Assembly (NCBI RefSeq): GCF_000813965.1 | Contig: NZ_JWLI01000021.1 | Span: 1 to 64,000 of the forward strand | Length of the DNA: 64,000 nt | Source: Leisingera sp. ANG-M7 | GTDB taxonomy: Bacteria > Pseudomonadota > Alphaproteobacteria > Rhodobacterales > Rhodobacteraceae | Direction: 5' to 3' | In this document: piece by piece, positions 55,658 through 63,767 of the stretch | Layout of the letters: the number at the start of each line of letters is the position of its first letter | How positions within the stretch are numbered: position 1 is the first letter of the stretch | Made by a program: the position numbers and the translations under genes | The notes under the pieces: model-generated | The model's database searches: none | What the model saw: only the letters and a program-made list of their open reading frames with translations | What the model was told of the DNA's origin: nothing

Positions 55658-56056
55658 ATGAAGGCAGAAATTAAGCAATTTTACCTCGATGACTATCGCG
55701 GCGAAAAATACTGGCCAGAAGACGCAGCTAACTTTTGCGCAATTGCAGACATGAACATCGGAATACAAGGCCACGAGGGAGGAGACAATTTTGTTCTAAC
55801 AATTTGCTCTCCGAAGTGGTTCGAAGATAACGTCCTGAAGCCTCCACGGTCTCACGTCAGCCATGAGCAAGTCTGCAAGCCAGCCTTTGGGCGGCATTTT
55901 CTGTTTATGGAATATTTCAATCCAGACGAAATTGAGTCGACAATTTTTGACTTGGTCACAAACGCGGAGGGTAAAGATTGGGGTGATGTTGCACGTTACC
56001 TTGCCCGTTTTTTTGCATGGGAGTTTGAAGACTATTCAAGCGGCGTTGCGACGTGA
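55658..56056 (+). CDS. Orphan Imm8-family immunity protein
   Basis: A 132-residue cytoplasmic protein that resembles Imm8 in KAEIKQFYLDDY, PEDAANFCAIADMNIGIQG, FVLTICSPKWFEDNVL and a C-terminal FAWEFEDY-type helix. Imm8 proteins protect against polymorphic toxins of contact-dependent or type VI systems, but no toxin gene is nearby. The gene has visibly lower GC than its neighbours and A/T-ending codons, which suggests recent transfer. The ATG at 55658 is preferred. It starts 14 bases after the regulator stop, without an obvious own promoter. Confidence 0.8.
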   Translation: MKAEIKQFYLDDYRGEKYWPEDAANFCAIADMNIGIQGHEGGDNFVLTICSPKWFEDNVLKPPRSHVSHEQVCKPAFGRHFLFMEYFNPDEIESTIFDLVTNAEGKDWGDVARYLARFFAWEFEDYSSGVAT

Positions 56057-56083
56057 AAAAACACATTTCCATATGGCTTAGAG

Positions 56084-56367
56084 ATGACAGTTCCAAGCGA
56101 ACTATCAGAAATAGTCCAAACTTCTGACACGAAGAAGAGCCGGTGATTGCAGTAGTTCATGTTCATGATCACGTTCGCAAAGATAGTCTCTACAAGATGT
56201 CGATGTCTTTGACGCCGTATCCACCAAAGTCTGATCCAGATCCTCGCATGCGTTGGTTTAGCGAGTCAGGAACGGGATTGCTTGGCAGCAACGATACCGA
56301 TTTTCTGCAGCATTCAAATGGCGATGGGCACATCATAATTTGCAGTTTTTTTGTAGAGCAGGCTTGA
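56084..56367 (+). pseudogene. Possible remnant of a small gene in two frames
   Basis: A 20-codon frame (ATG 56084, TGA 56144-56146) ends exactly where a second frame opens at GTG 56143. The latter encodes 74 residues with LYKMSMSLTPYPPKSDPDPRMRW and GDGHIIICSFFVEQA. Together they might be one frameshifted gene of about 95 residues or two coupled tiny genes. Composition is AT-rich like the Imm8 gene. I recognise no family; coding status is uncertain. The rest of 56057-56444 holds only the following terminator. Confidence 0.3.
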
Positions 56368-56383
56368 GTTCAGGCTACACTCC

Positions 56384-56421
56384 CCAAACAAAAAACCCGG
56401 CCGCTCGGACCGGGTTCTTTT
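56384..56421. terminator. Bidirectional terminator at the end of the F0 operon
   Basis: A 7-bp stem (56394-56400 aacccgg with 56410-56416) and 9-base loop are flanked by runs of A on the left and of T on the right. On the minus strand the stem runs into TTTTTTGTTTGG, an efficient stop 28 bases after atpF. On the plus strand it is followed by CTTTT and can end the immunity-gene transcript. Confidence 0.85.
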
Positions 56422-56444
56422 AACTTGTCAGGATCAGCCAAAGC

Positions 56445-57002
56445 TTAGTGCAGCTTGGCGTCCACATCCGCGATGGCGGCGTCGATCAGCTTGTTGGCCT
56501 CGGTCGCGGTCATCTGCTTGGAGATCACCTGATCCGCGGCAGCAACGGCGATGGAAATCGCCTGGTCGCGCACTTCTTTCACAGCCGAAGCTTCTGCCGA
56601 GGCGATCTGGTCCTCAGCAGCCGCCAGACGGCGGGCGATGGAGGTTTCCAGGTCCGCTTTAGCCTGTTCAGCCGCACGGCCAGCTTCGTCACGGGCAGCT
56701 GCCACGATCTGGTCAGCCTGGGCCTGAACTTCCTGCTGCTTGCGCTCATAAGACGCCAGAACGGTCTGGGCCTCTTCACGCAGGGCACGGGCTTCGTCCA
56801 GTTCCTTCTGGATGCCTTCGGCGCGGTTGTCGAGCTGGCCAGCCAGCAGTGACGGCACCTTGGCAAACAGCAGAATGCCGATGAACAGGACGAACGCCAG
56901 AGCAACAACCAGGTTGGTGTTGGACAGGTCCATGCCGCCGCCGGCAGCAAATGCAGGCGAAGCAGCGCCAAGGGTCAGGGCAAGAGCGAGAATGTTGCGC
57001 AT
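56445..57002 (-). CDS. atpF: F0F1 ATP synthase subunit b
   Basis: A 185-residue stator subunit. A short signal-like N-terminus (MRNILALALTLGAASPAFAA) precedes the membrane helix NLVVALAFVLFIGILLFAKV. A long Glu/Ala/Arg coiled coil (about 55-150) follows and dimerises with b' to link the membrane to F1. It is the last gene of the F0 operon, starting 4 bases after the b' stop, and ends at a terminator. I chose the ATG at 57002 because the upstream codons lie inside the b' gene. Confidence 0.94.
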   Translation of the reverse strand: MRNILALALTLGAASPAFAAGGGMDLSNTNLVVALAFVLFIGILLFAKVPSLLAGQLDNRAEGIQKELDEARALREEAQTVLASYERKQQEVQAQADQIVAAARDEAGRAAEQAKADLETSIARRLAAAEDQIASAEASAVKEVRDQAISIAVAAADQVISKQMTATEANKLIDAAIADVDAKLH

Positions 57003-57006
57003 GTCC

Positions 57007-57534
57007 TTATCCTTTCGTCCGCTCGGCAACTGCCTTGGCAATTGCGTCTTTGTCTGCCGAACCGCCCAGAGCAGCGACCAGCGCTTCTGCGGTATCGTTT
57101 GCAACTGCTTTCACGCTTTCCAGCGCGCCAGCCTTGATTTCGGCGATTGCCTTTTCAGACTCGGCAGCCTTGGCAGCGATCTGTTCGTCCGCTTTGGCAA
57201 TTGCCTCGTCCAGCCCGGCCTGGATTTCTGCGCGGGTTTCAGCAGCGATGCGCTGAGCCTCGGCACGGGCATCCGCCAGAGCTTTGTTATATGCGTTTTC
57301 GGCCTCGACAGCCTTGGCTTTCAGGTCTTCAGCCGCGGCGAGGTCGTTGGTGATGGTCCCCTGACGCTCGGCCAGCACCGCAGCGATGCGGGGCAGCGCG
57401 ACGCGCGACAGGATGAGGTAGATCACGACCAGGGCGACCACGAGCCAGAAGATCTGGTTCCCGAAGGTCGAGAAGTCCAGCTGCGGCATTGCGGAACCGC
57501 CGCCGTGTGCTGCCTCTTGCGTATTTGATGCCAT
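57007..57534 (-). CDS. atpX: F0F1 ATP synthase subunit b'
   Basis: A 175-residue second stator subunit, found in phototrophs and alphaproteobacteria. After an Ala/Gly-rich N-terminus comes the segment [35 protein letters not shown], the single membrane helix of b'. A long Ala/Glu/Lys coiled coil (about 55-160) follows. It pairs with subunit b as a heterodimer. It lies 83 bases after atpE, with a stable hairpin between, and directly before atpF. Confidence 0.93.
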   Translation of the reverse strand: MASNTQEAAHGGGSAMPQLDFSTFGNQIFWLVVALVVIYLILSRVALPRIAAVLAERQGTITNDLAAAEDLKAKAVEAENAYNKALADARAEAQRIAAETRAEIQAGLDEAIAKADEQIAAKAAESEKAIAEIKAGALESVKAVANDTAEALVAALGGSADKDAIAKAVAERTKG

Positions 57535-57562
57535 GTCGTCCTCCCAGGAACTTGCCGTTACA

Positions 57563-57591
57563 CCGGGCAGCGCAGGATCTGCACTGCCCGG
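57563..57591 (-). other. Intercistronic hairpin between atpE and the b' gene
   Basis: An 8-bp GC stem (57563-57570 with 57584-57591) continues after one mismatch into a 4-bp stem with a 3-base loop. No T-run follows, so it should not terminate. In F0 operons such hairpins often stabilise the atpE message, which is needed in excess because the c ring has many copies. Confidence 0.6.
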
Positions 57592-57617
57592 CCGTAAGGA
57601 AATAGGTTCCTAAGGTC

Positions 57618-57854
57618 TTAGACGGCGAACATCAGCAGCAGAGCGACCAGGAACGAGAAGATGCCCAGTGCTTCTGCAAACGCGATGCCGATGAACAGGG
57701 TTGCGGTCTGGCCGGCAGCTGCCGACGGGTTGCGCAGAGCGCCTGCCAGGAAGTTGCCAGCCACGTGGCCCACACCGATTGCGGCTGCGCCGGAACCGAT
57801 TGCTGCCAGGCCTGCGCCGACGAACTGACCGAGTTGTGCGATATCGCCTTCCAT
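57618..57854 (-). CDS. atpE: F0F1 ATP synthase subunit c
   Basis: A 78-residue proteolipid forming the rotating c ring. Two hydrophobic helices with [21 protein letters not shown] in the first and the proton-carrying Glu61 in [21 protein letters not shown] in the second flank the polar loop RNPSAAAG. There is no sodium-binding pattern, so protons are the likely ion. It is preceded by atpB and followed by a hairpin that could stabilise its mRNA. Confidence 0.97.
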   Translation of the reverse strand: MEGDIAQLGQFVGAGLAAIGSGAAAIGVGHVAGNFLAGALRNPSAAAGQTATLFIGIAFAEALGIFSFLVALLLMFAV

Positions 57855-57942
57855 GATTTCTCTCCTTACGATGGAATGTGGTGATTTCTAGGTTGGGCAG
57901 GGCCGTTCAGGGCGCCGCCCGGTAAGCTTTCAGATCCTGGCC

Positions 57943-58743
57943 TTAGTGGCTCGGGTGCAGTGCATCCTTCAGGTACACGCAGGTCAGGATGGTGAACACG
58001 TAGGCCTGGATGAAGGCCACCAGAACTTCGAGTGCGTAAACTGCGGTGATGGCAAAGATCGGCAGGAAGCTGAACATGCCCAGTGCTGCGGCGAAGCCTG
58101 CGAACACTTTCAGAACCGCGTGGCCCGCCATCACGTTACCGGCAAGACGGATGGAGTGGCTGACGGGGCGCACGAAGTAGGAAATCAGTTCGATGATGGC
58201 CAGGATCGGGCGGAGCGCCAGCGGCGCGCTCGACACCCAGAACAGGCCCAGGAAGCCAACGCCGTTCTTGACGAAGCCAACCACAGTCACGGTCACGAAC
58301 ACCAGCGCCGCCAGAACTGCAGTGACTGCGATATGCGAAGTGGTGGTGAAGGAGCCGGGGATCAGGCCCAGGAAGTTGGCCATCACGATGAACATGAACA
58401 GGGTCATGATGTAGGGGAAGAACTTGACGCCGTCCTTGCCGGCCACGTCCTCAACCATCTTGTAGATGAAGCCATAAGCCAGTTCCGCAACCGACTGGGC
58501 GCGGCCCGGCACGATGGCGCGGCGCGAGGAGCCCAGAACCAGCAGCGCGAACACGGCGGCTACAGCAGCGGCCATCCATGCGGTCACGTTGGTCGGAGTG
58601 TACCAGGAAATGTCACCGCCGAACAGCGCGCTCACCTGGAACTGGTCCATCGGGTGGATCGCAAGCTTGGCTTCTTCCGGCGCCAAGATCAGGCCGGATG
58701 CCAGCACCAGTGCCAGAGCTGCGTAAAAGAAAATTTTGCCCAT
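57943..58743 (-). CDS. atpB: F0F1 ATP synthase subunit a
   Basis: A 266-residue membrane subunit that forms the proton half-channels. There are about six helices. The essential arginine is Arg199 in [18 protein letters not shown]. The C-terminal part, [23 protein letters not shown], is also conserved. The N-terminus begins with a signal-like hydrophobic stretch. A shorter start at the internal Met near residue 32 (MDQFQV) is possible. It lies 40 bases after atpI. Confidence 0.95.
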   Translation of the reverse strand: MGKIFFYAALALVLASGLILAPEEAKLAIHPMDQFQVSALFGGDISWYTPTNVTAWMAAAVAAVFALLVLGSSRRAIVPGRAQSVAELAYGFIYKMVEDVAGKDGVKFFPYIMTLFMFIVMANFLGLIPGSFTTTSHIAVTAVLAALVFVTVTVVGFVKNGVGFLGLFWVSSAPLALRPILAIIELISYFVRPVSHSIRLAGNVMAGHAVLKVFAGFAAALGMFSFLPIFAITAVYALEVLVAFIQAYVFTILTCVYLKDALHPSH

Positions 58744-58783
58744 CGGTCCGCTTCTCCTGTCGCCGGTCGCCGATCCCGTCGGA

Positions 58784-59128
58784 TCAGTCCCGGTCTTGCG
58801 CTTTTTTGTCGGCCTCTTCGGCCAGTTTCTCTTTCTGGATCTCCTGCGCGGTGCGAAGCATCGTCTTCACCCCAGCCGCCAGGCCCAGCATTATGAACAG
58901 CACCATGAAGATGGGCAGGGTTCCAAACAGATGGTCCAGCCCGTATCCGATGCCAAAGCCGATCGCGAGACCGGCCACCAATTCGATCACCATCCGCCAG
59001 GCCTGGTTGGCCAGGGAATAATGCTCATCCGCGCGCGGCTTGGGCTCCTGGGCCTTACGCGCCGCCGCCAATTTCTCCTCCAGCTGCGCCATGCGCTGCT
59101 TTTGGTCGTCGTCGGTCACGGGCGCCAT
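58784..59128 (-). CDS. atpI: ATP synthase assembly protein AtpI/AtpZ-like
   Basis: A 114-residue membrane protein with an N-terminal charged coiled coil and two helices, [24 protein letters not shown] and [19 protein letters not shown]. AtpI assists assembly of the c ring. It heads the F0 operon. I chose the ATG at 59128; another Met lies at residue 13. The 195-base region upstream carries the operon promoter. Confidence 0.9.
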   Translation of the reverse strand: MAPVTDDDQKQRMAQLEEKLAAARKAQEPKPRADEHYSLANQAWRMVIELVAGLAIGFGIGYGLDHLFGTLPIFMVLFIMLGLAAGVKTMLRTAQEIQKEKLAEEADKKAQDRD

Positions 59129-59323
59129 CCTCACGCGAATTTCTAGTGAGGGTGCTAAGGCCACGGGGCTTAGGAGTCAATTACAAGGATCGAAGATTCA
59201 AAACATGTCCATCCCATTGTTTATGCGCGATATTTTACCAACCCTCACACACCGCGCCGCTCTGCCGCAGCCGCTGTTAGCGCCAAACCATCCCGGAATC
59301 CATATTCAACCAAAAGGTTGATT

Positions 59324-60220
59324 TTAGTCGGCGGGCGGTTTCGGCAGCCGCCAGCGCACAATCCGCCCGTCGATCAGCAGCAGCCCCAGCAGGATCGCCG
59401 CCATGCCCCACAAGTGCTCTGCCAGCAGCGTCTCGCCCAGAATGTAAGTGCCCAGAAACAGCGCCGACACCGGCGCAATCAGCGTCGGCATGGTGATGTT
59501 GGTCGGCCCCACCTTGGGCAGCACCCAGTAAAAGGCGATGAAGGCCGCCGAGGTCAGCACAAAGCCGATCACCAGCAGCGACGCCCAGGTTTCCATGCGT
59601 GTGATCACCGGCACCCCCTCGCTCCACAGCGCCAGCGGCGCAATCGCGGCGGTCGACCCGGTCAGCGCAATCGCCACCAGCACCACCGGCTCCATATCCC
59701 GGAAGCTGCGCGCGATATTGACGGAGAAAGCATAGCACAGCGGCGCGCACAGTGTGATCAGCACCGCCCAGGCTTCCGATGACTGGCCGCCCTCCAGGAT
59801 CGGCAGCGACAGCAGCACAATGCCCAGGAACCCGCAGATCACCCCCAGCGACTTCAGCACCGTCGCCCGCTCGCCGCCGGGCCAGAAATGCGACACTACA
59901 ACCGCCAGCGCCGGCGTGGTCGCATTGACGATCCCGGCCACACCGCTGGCGATATGCTGCTGGCCCAGCGCGTAAAAGGCAAAGGGCCCGGCATAGCTCA
60001 GCACGCCGAACCCGAACAGCGCCAGCCAGCGCCACGCATCAGCCGGCACTTTCTTCCGCGCCGCCAGCACGTAGATCCAGCAGCCCAGCGCGCCAAAGCC
60101 CACACGGCCCATGGAGACCGACAGCGGCCCCAGCTCGCGCAGCAGGATGGCGTTGAACATGAACGACATGCCCCAGCCGATGCCAAGAATGAAAATCACC
60201 GCCCAATAGCGCAACGCCAT
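59324..60220 (-). CDS. EamA/DMT family transporter
   Basis: A 298-residue membrane protein with ten hydrophobic helices in two EamA repeats, beginning WAVIFILGIGWGMSFMFNAILLRELGP. The repeat pattern GQQHIASGVAGIVNATTPALAVVVSHF near 90 and KVGPTNITMPTLIAPVSALFLGTYILGE near 240 is typical. Substrate unknown; members move amino acids, metabolites or drugs. It is divergent from the ArsR regulator, with 90 bases between, which could control it. Confidence 0.91.
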   Translation of the reverse strand: MALRYWAVIFILGIGWGMSFMFNAILLRELGPLSVSMGRVGFGALGCWIYVLAARKKVPADAWRWLALFGFGVLSYAGPFAFYALGQQHIASGVAGIVNATTPALAVVVSHFWPGGERATVLKSLGVICGFLGIVLLSLPILEGGQSSEAWAVLITLCAPLCYAFSVNIARSFRDMEPVVLVAIALTGSTAAIAPLALWSEGVPVITRMETWASLLVIGFVLTSAAFIAFYWVLPKVGPTNITMPTLIAPVSALFLGTYILGETLLAEHLWGMAAILLGLLLIDGRIVRWRLPKPPAD

Positions 60221-60310
60221 GCCAACTGCCCTCTCGAAATGCCTTGCACCGATCCATCGCAGTTTTTGCAGGATTGTCGACCCGCTTCTTGCCCTTTAGG
60301 AGTATCAGGC

Positions 60311-60655
60311 ATGAGCGACACCCTCGACACAGTCTTTGCAGCCCTCGCCGACCCGACCCGCCGAGCGATCCTGACCATGCTGCTGGAGGACGACATGGCG
60401 GTCACAGACGTGGCAGAGCCGTTCGAGATGTCGCTGGCCGCTGTTTCCAAGCACCTGACCATCCTGACCCGCGCCGGCCTCATCGCGCAGGAGAAGCGCG
60501 GCCGAGTCAAATGGTGCAAGCTGCAGCCCGACGCAATGCGGGCCGCAAGCGTGTGGATGCAGGGCTTCGGCCAGTTCGAGCCGGTGAACCTGGATGCCTT
60601 CGAGCGCTTTCTGGAAGCGGAGCACCTGTCTGAGGATGCCCCATCCGAAACCTAG
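60311..60655 (+). CDS. ArsR-family transcriptional regulator
   Basis: A 114-residue winged-helix protein. The DNA-binding region spans ALADPTRRAILTMLLEDDMAVTDVAEPFEMSLAAVSKHLTILTRAGLI, the usual ArsR form. There are no obvious cysteine metal-binding pairs, so it is more likely to sense something other than arsenic, or to act through its partner gene. It faces the EamA transporter gene across a short divergent region. The ATG at 60311 fits the family start. Confidence 0.9.
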   Translation: MSDTLDTVFAALADPTRRAILTMLLEDDMAVTDVAEPFEMSLAAVSKHLTILTRAGLIAQEKRGRVKWCKLQPDAMRAASVWMQGFGQFEPVNLDAFERFLEAEHLSEDAPSET

Positions 60656-60665
60656 GGGCCGAAAC

Positions 60666-61076
60666 CTAACGGACGACAAACACCGAAATTTCGGAATGCA
60701 GCACCAGATGGCTGGCGTGGGACGAGAACACATAGTCCAGGATGCCGGGCATATGCGTTGCGATCACGATCAGGTCCACTTCCAGCTCCTTGGCGGTCCG
60801 GGCCAGAACGGAATCCATCTCTGATCCGACATCCACAGAGTGGACCGGCAGCCCTTCGACCCTTGCGCCGCTGCTTTCGGCCATCTTGCCGGCCAGTGCT
60901 GCCAGCTCATCACCTGACGGCCCCAAAGTATGCGCGCCTTCAATCTGCTCACCTGTCACATGCACCAGCGTCACCCGCGATCCATGGTTGGCAGCGAAAT
61001 CCGCAGCCACGTTCAGGGCTTTCTTGACCGCCGGGGGCATGTGCAGGTCAACGGGCACCATGATATGTTTAAACAT
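60666..61076 (-). CDS. Universal stress protein (UspA family)
   Basis: A 136-residue USP domain. MFKHIMVPVDLHMPPAVKKALNVAADFA, VTLVHV and DLIVIATHMPGILDYVFSSHASHLVLHSEISVFVV give the ATP-binding-type fold, although the full GxxG-(9)-G(S/T) loop is partly altered (the conserved G-xx-G appears as MPGILDYVFSS). It may therefore bind ATP weakly. It converges on the ArsR gene, whose stop is 10 bases away. Confidence 0.9.
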   Translation of the reverse strand: MFKHIMVPVDLHMPPAVKKALNVAADFAANHGSRVTLVHVTGEQIEGAHTLGPSGDELAALAGKMAESSGARVEGLPVHSVDVGSEMDSVLARTAKELEVDLIVIATHMPGILDYVFSSHASHLVLHSEISVFVVR

Positions 61077-61171
61077 CTTTCCCTCCTTCTCCTGACGCGT
61101 CCCTCAGGACCAGCATACAGGAAAACAAGAGGCTTGCGTTGACCTGCCGCAAGCGACACCAGGGGTCACGC

Positions 61172-62068
61172 TCAGGCGCGCACCGGCTTGGCGTCGCCTT
61201 CCAGCAGCATCACCAGGGCAACTACCGACATTACCACCCCGATCAGAACCATGCCCGGCGGCGCGCCGCGGCCCAACGCGATTTCCCACAGGATCACCCA
61301 GCTGGGCGTCAGATAGGTATAGGCCATCACCTTGGCCGAGGGCAGCCGCAGGGTGGCGTATTGCAGCAGCACGAACGTCGCAGAGCTGGCAAAGACCGCG
61401 AGGTAAATCAGGCCGATCCAAACAATGCCCGGCAGCTGCCTCCAATCGGTTGCCAGAATGTCCTGCCACCCGAACACCGCCAGCAGCGCGCCGCCCGCCA
61501 GCAGCATGCCGAACGTGAACACCACCGCAGGCTCGCCCCGGTTCAGCTTGCGCACCATCGGCGTGTAGATCGCGTGCAGCACGCATCCCCAGAAATAGAT
61601 GATCTCCCCCTGGCCGATCTGAAACGCCGCCTGTGCCTGCATGTCGCCGCGCACAATCACCCAGACCGCACCCGCGGCCCCGATCGACAGCGCCAGCGCC
61701 ATCCAGCGGGTGGTCACCTGCCGCAACAGCAGCCAGCCAAAGCCCGCGCTCATCACCGGCACCAGCGTGAAAACCGCCGCTGCGCTGACCGGTGCCGCGG
61801 TCTGCAGCCCGTAGAACATCAGCACGAAATAACCGCCGAACAGCCCGCCCAGTACTGCAAACCGCCAAGGGGCCTGGAAATGCACCCGCCGCAATCCGGT
61901 GGTGACCATCGCCGCAACGCCGATCACCACCGCTGCAATGCCGAACCGGGCCGCATTCAGTGCCGCCGGCGCGATCTCATTTGCCACCATCACGCCCAGC
62001 GAGAACGACCCCGCCACCAGCGCCGAAAACAGCAGCATCGCCAGATGCCCGCGCAGCGCCTCGTTCAC
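61172..62068 (-). CDS. EamA/DMT family transporter
   Basis: A 298-residue membrane protein with ten hydrophobic helices and two EamA repeats. The start GHLAMLLFSALVAGSFSLGVMVANEIAP and the second-half LRLPSAKVMAYTYLTPSWVILWEIALG are typical. It begins with GTG overlapping the LysR stop (GTGA), so it is translated together with the regulator. The earlier in-frame region lies inside the LysR gene and is not used. Substrate unknown; it differs from the other EamA protein in this window. Confidence 0.9.
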   Translation of the reverse strand: MNEALRGHLAMLLFSALVAGSFSLGVMVANEIAPAALNAARFGIAAVVIGVAAMVTTGLRRVHFQAPWRFAVLGGLFGGYFVLMFYGLQTAAPVSAAAVFTLVPVMSAGFGWLLLRQVTTRWMALALSIGAAGAVWVIVRGDMQAQAAFQIGQGEIIYFWGCVLHAIYTPMVRKLNRGEPAVVFTFGMLLAGGALLAVFGWQDILATDWRQLPGIVWIGLIYLAVFASSATFVLLQYATLRLPSAKVMAYTYLTPSWVILWEIALGRGAPPGMVLIGVVMSVVALVMLLEGDAKPVRA

Positions 62069-62943
62069 AGCTGCCACTCTTTGGCCTGTTCCTTGAGGAA
62101 CTTCAGGAAGGTCTGCACTTTGGTGGTGCGGTGCAGGTCCACATGGGTCACCAGCCACAGGGTGCCCTCCCATTCTTCCTGCGGCGCCATCATTTCCACC
62201 AGGTTCGGGTTCTGCCGCGCCTCCCAGGCCGCCATAAAGCCGATGCCGGCACCGCTGTGCACCGCATTTTGCATGGTGAACCCGTTTGAACAGCGGAACG
62301 AGATCGCCTCAGCCGGGGCATTGGCCCGCAGCCAGCGCGAAAACGGCGCCCGGCTGCTCTCATCGTCATTGCCGATGAACCGGTGGTTGGCCATGTCCCC
62401 GATGCCCTGCAGCACGCCGTATTTCTCCACATAAGCCCTGGAGGCATAAAGCCCCACCTGCTGCTTGATGAAGGGCTGCACCACATTGTCCGGCTGATCC
62501 GGCGCATTGCCTGCGCGCACGGCCACATGCGCCTCGCCGTATTCCAGCCGGAACAGGCGGTCGCCGGTCAGATAGCGGATGATCAGACCCGGGTGCATGT
62601 CCTGGAACTCCTTCAGCGCCGGCACCAGCATCGGCGCAAAAGACGCCAGCGAGGTCACCACCAGCTCACCGGAGACATCATCGCCCTGCCCCTTCAGCCG
62701 CCCGACCAGCTGGCTGAACTGGTCGTCGGTCGCCTGTGCCACCCGCAAAAGGTCCTGACCGGCTTCGGTCGGCGTATAGCCGCGGGCGTGGCGCTGGAAC
62801 AGCTTCACCCCAAGCCGTGCCTCGATGGCGTCGATATGGCGGATCACCGTGGCATGGTGCACGCCCAGCACTTCGGCCGCGCCGCTGACCGTGCCCATGC
62901 GGGCCACCTGATAGGCGGTGCGGACTTCATCCCAGTTTTCCAT
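62065..62943 (-). CDS. LysR-family transcriptional regulator
   Basis: A 292-residue regulator. The N-terminal helix-turn-helix is MENWDEVRTAYQVARMGTVSGAAEVLGVHHATVIRHIDAIEARLGVKLF, which belongs to the AzoR/NfsR-like branch with VHHATVIRHI. An effector domain of about 200 residues follows. The ATG at 62943 has an AAGGAG site. It is divergent from azoR and overlaps the EamA gene by four bases, so it probably controls both. The azoR-side intergenic region has a palindrome. Confidence 0.93.
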   Translation of the reverse strand: MENWDEVRTAYQVARMGTVSGAAEVLGVHHATVIRHIDAIEARLGVKLFQRHARGYTPTEAGQDLLRVAQATDDQFSQLVGRLKGQGDDVSGELVVTSLASFAPMLVPALKEFQDMHPGLIIRYLTGDRLFRLEYGEAHVAVRAGNAPDQPDNVVQPFIKQQVGLYASRAYVEKYGVLQGIGDMANHRFIGNDDESSRAPFSRWLRANAPAEAISFRCSNGFTMQNAVHSGAGIGFMAAWEARQNPNLVEMMAPQEEWEGTLWLVTHVDLHRTTKVQTFLKFLKEQAKEWQL

Positions 62944-63002
62944 GCCGGTCTCCTTGCCTGCCTTTTTGCGCGCCAGCGCACAAATCATGTTATTTTTCCG
63001 CC

Positions 63003-63022
63003 ATTGCGTTCAAATTTGCAAT
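63003..63022. promoter_or_regulatory. Palindrome in the LysR-azoR divergent region
   Basis: ATTGC (63003-63007) and GCAAT (63018-63022) form a perfect 5-bp inverted repeat with a 10-base spacer, centred 50 bases before azoR. LysR proteins bind such interrupted palindromes. The typical T-N11-A pattern does not fit exactly, so the assignment is tentative. Confidence 0.4.
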
Positions 63023-63062
63023 ACCCCAAATTCCTGTCAGCAACAAGCACAGGAACACCAAA

Positions 63063-63644
63063 ATGACCCGCACCGTTCTGCATCTCGACTCCTCTGCCCG
63101 CACCGAAGGCTCGGTGACCCGGGACCTCTCCGCACAGATCGTCGGCCGCCTGGGCGCTGACACCGTGGTCCGCCGCGACCTGGCCGCGCCGCTGCCGCTG
63201 CTGGACGGCGCCTGGATCGGGGCCAACTTCACCCCGGCCGATCAGCGCAGCGAGGCAGACAAACAGCTGCTCGCCCTCTCCGATGCGCTGGTGGAGGAGC
63301 TGAAACAGGCCGACACCATCGTGATCGGCGCGCCGATCTACAACTTCTCGGTACCCTCCACGCTCAAGGCCTGGATTGACCTGGTGGCCCGCGTCGGCGT
63401 CACCTTCCGCTACGAGGAAACCGGCCCCATTGGCCTGCTGAAAGGCAAACGCGCCATTATCGCGGTGGCCTCCGGCGGCACCCAGGCCGGGTCCGACATC
63501 GACTTTGCCACCACCTACCTGCGCCATGTGCTGGGTTTCATCGGCATCACCGAGGTTGAGATTGTGGCCGCCGACGCCATGTCCATCGACGCCGAGGGCG
63601 CCCTGGCCAAGGCCCGGACCCAAATCGAAGCGCTGGCGGCCTGA
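63063..63644 (+). CDS. azoR: FMN-dependent NADH:quinone oxidoreductase / azoreductase
   Basis: A 193-residue flavodoxin-like protein. The FMN-binding start TVLHLDSSARTEGSVTRDLS, the central APIYNFSVPSTLKAWIDLVARVGVTFRYEETGP and VASGGTQAGSDIDF are the AzoR signature. It reduces quinones, and azo compounds as a side activity, with NADH. It is divergent from a LysR gene that probably regulates it. A terminator follows. Confidence 0.94.
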   Translation: MTRTVLHLDSSARTEGSVTRDLSAQIVGRLGADTVVRRDLAAPLPLLDGAWIGANFTPADQRSEADKQLLALSDALVEELKQADTIVIGAPIYNFSVPSTLKAWIDLVARVGVTFRYEETGPIGLLKGKRAIIAVASGGTQAGSDIDFATTYLRHVLGFIGITEVEIVAADAMSIDAEGALAKARTQIEALAA

Positions 63645-63668
63645 TCCCCTGCACCGCCCCGCGCACCT

Positions 63669-63700
63669 GCCGTCAGCCCCCTCGGCTGGCGGCATTTTTA
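63669..63700 (+). terminator. Rho-independent terminator of azoR
   Basis: A 10-bp stem with one G-T wobble (63669-63678 with 63684-63693) and a 5-base loop are followed by ATTTTTATG. It lies 24 bases after the azoR stop. Confidence 0.8.
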
Positions 63701-63767
63701 TGTTTGGCAGCCCGGCGGAGCCTGTGCAACTCTGCCTGCACCGGTATTTCAAAGCACAGGCATTCCC

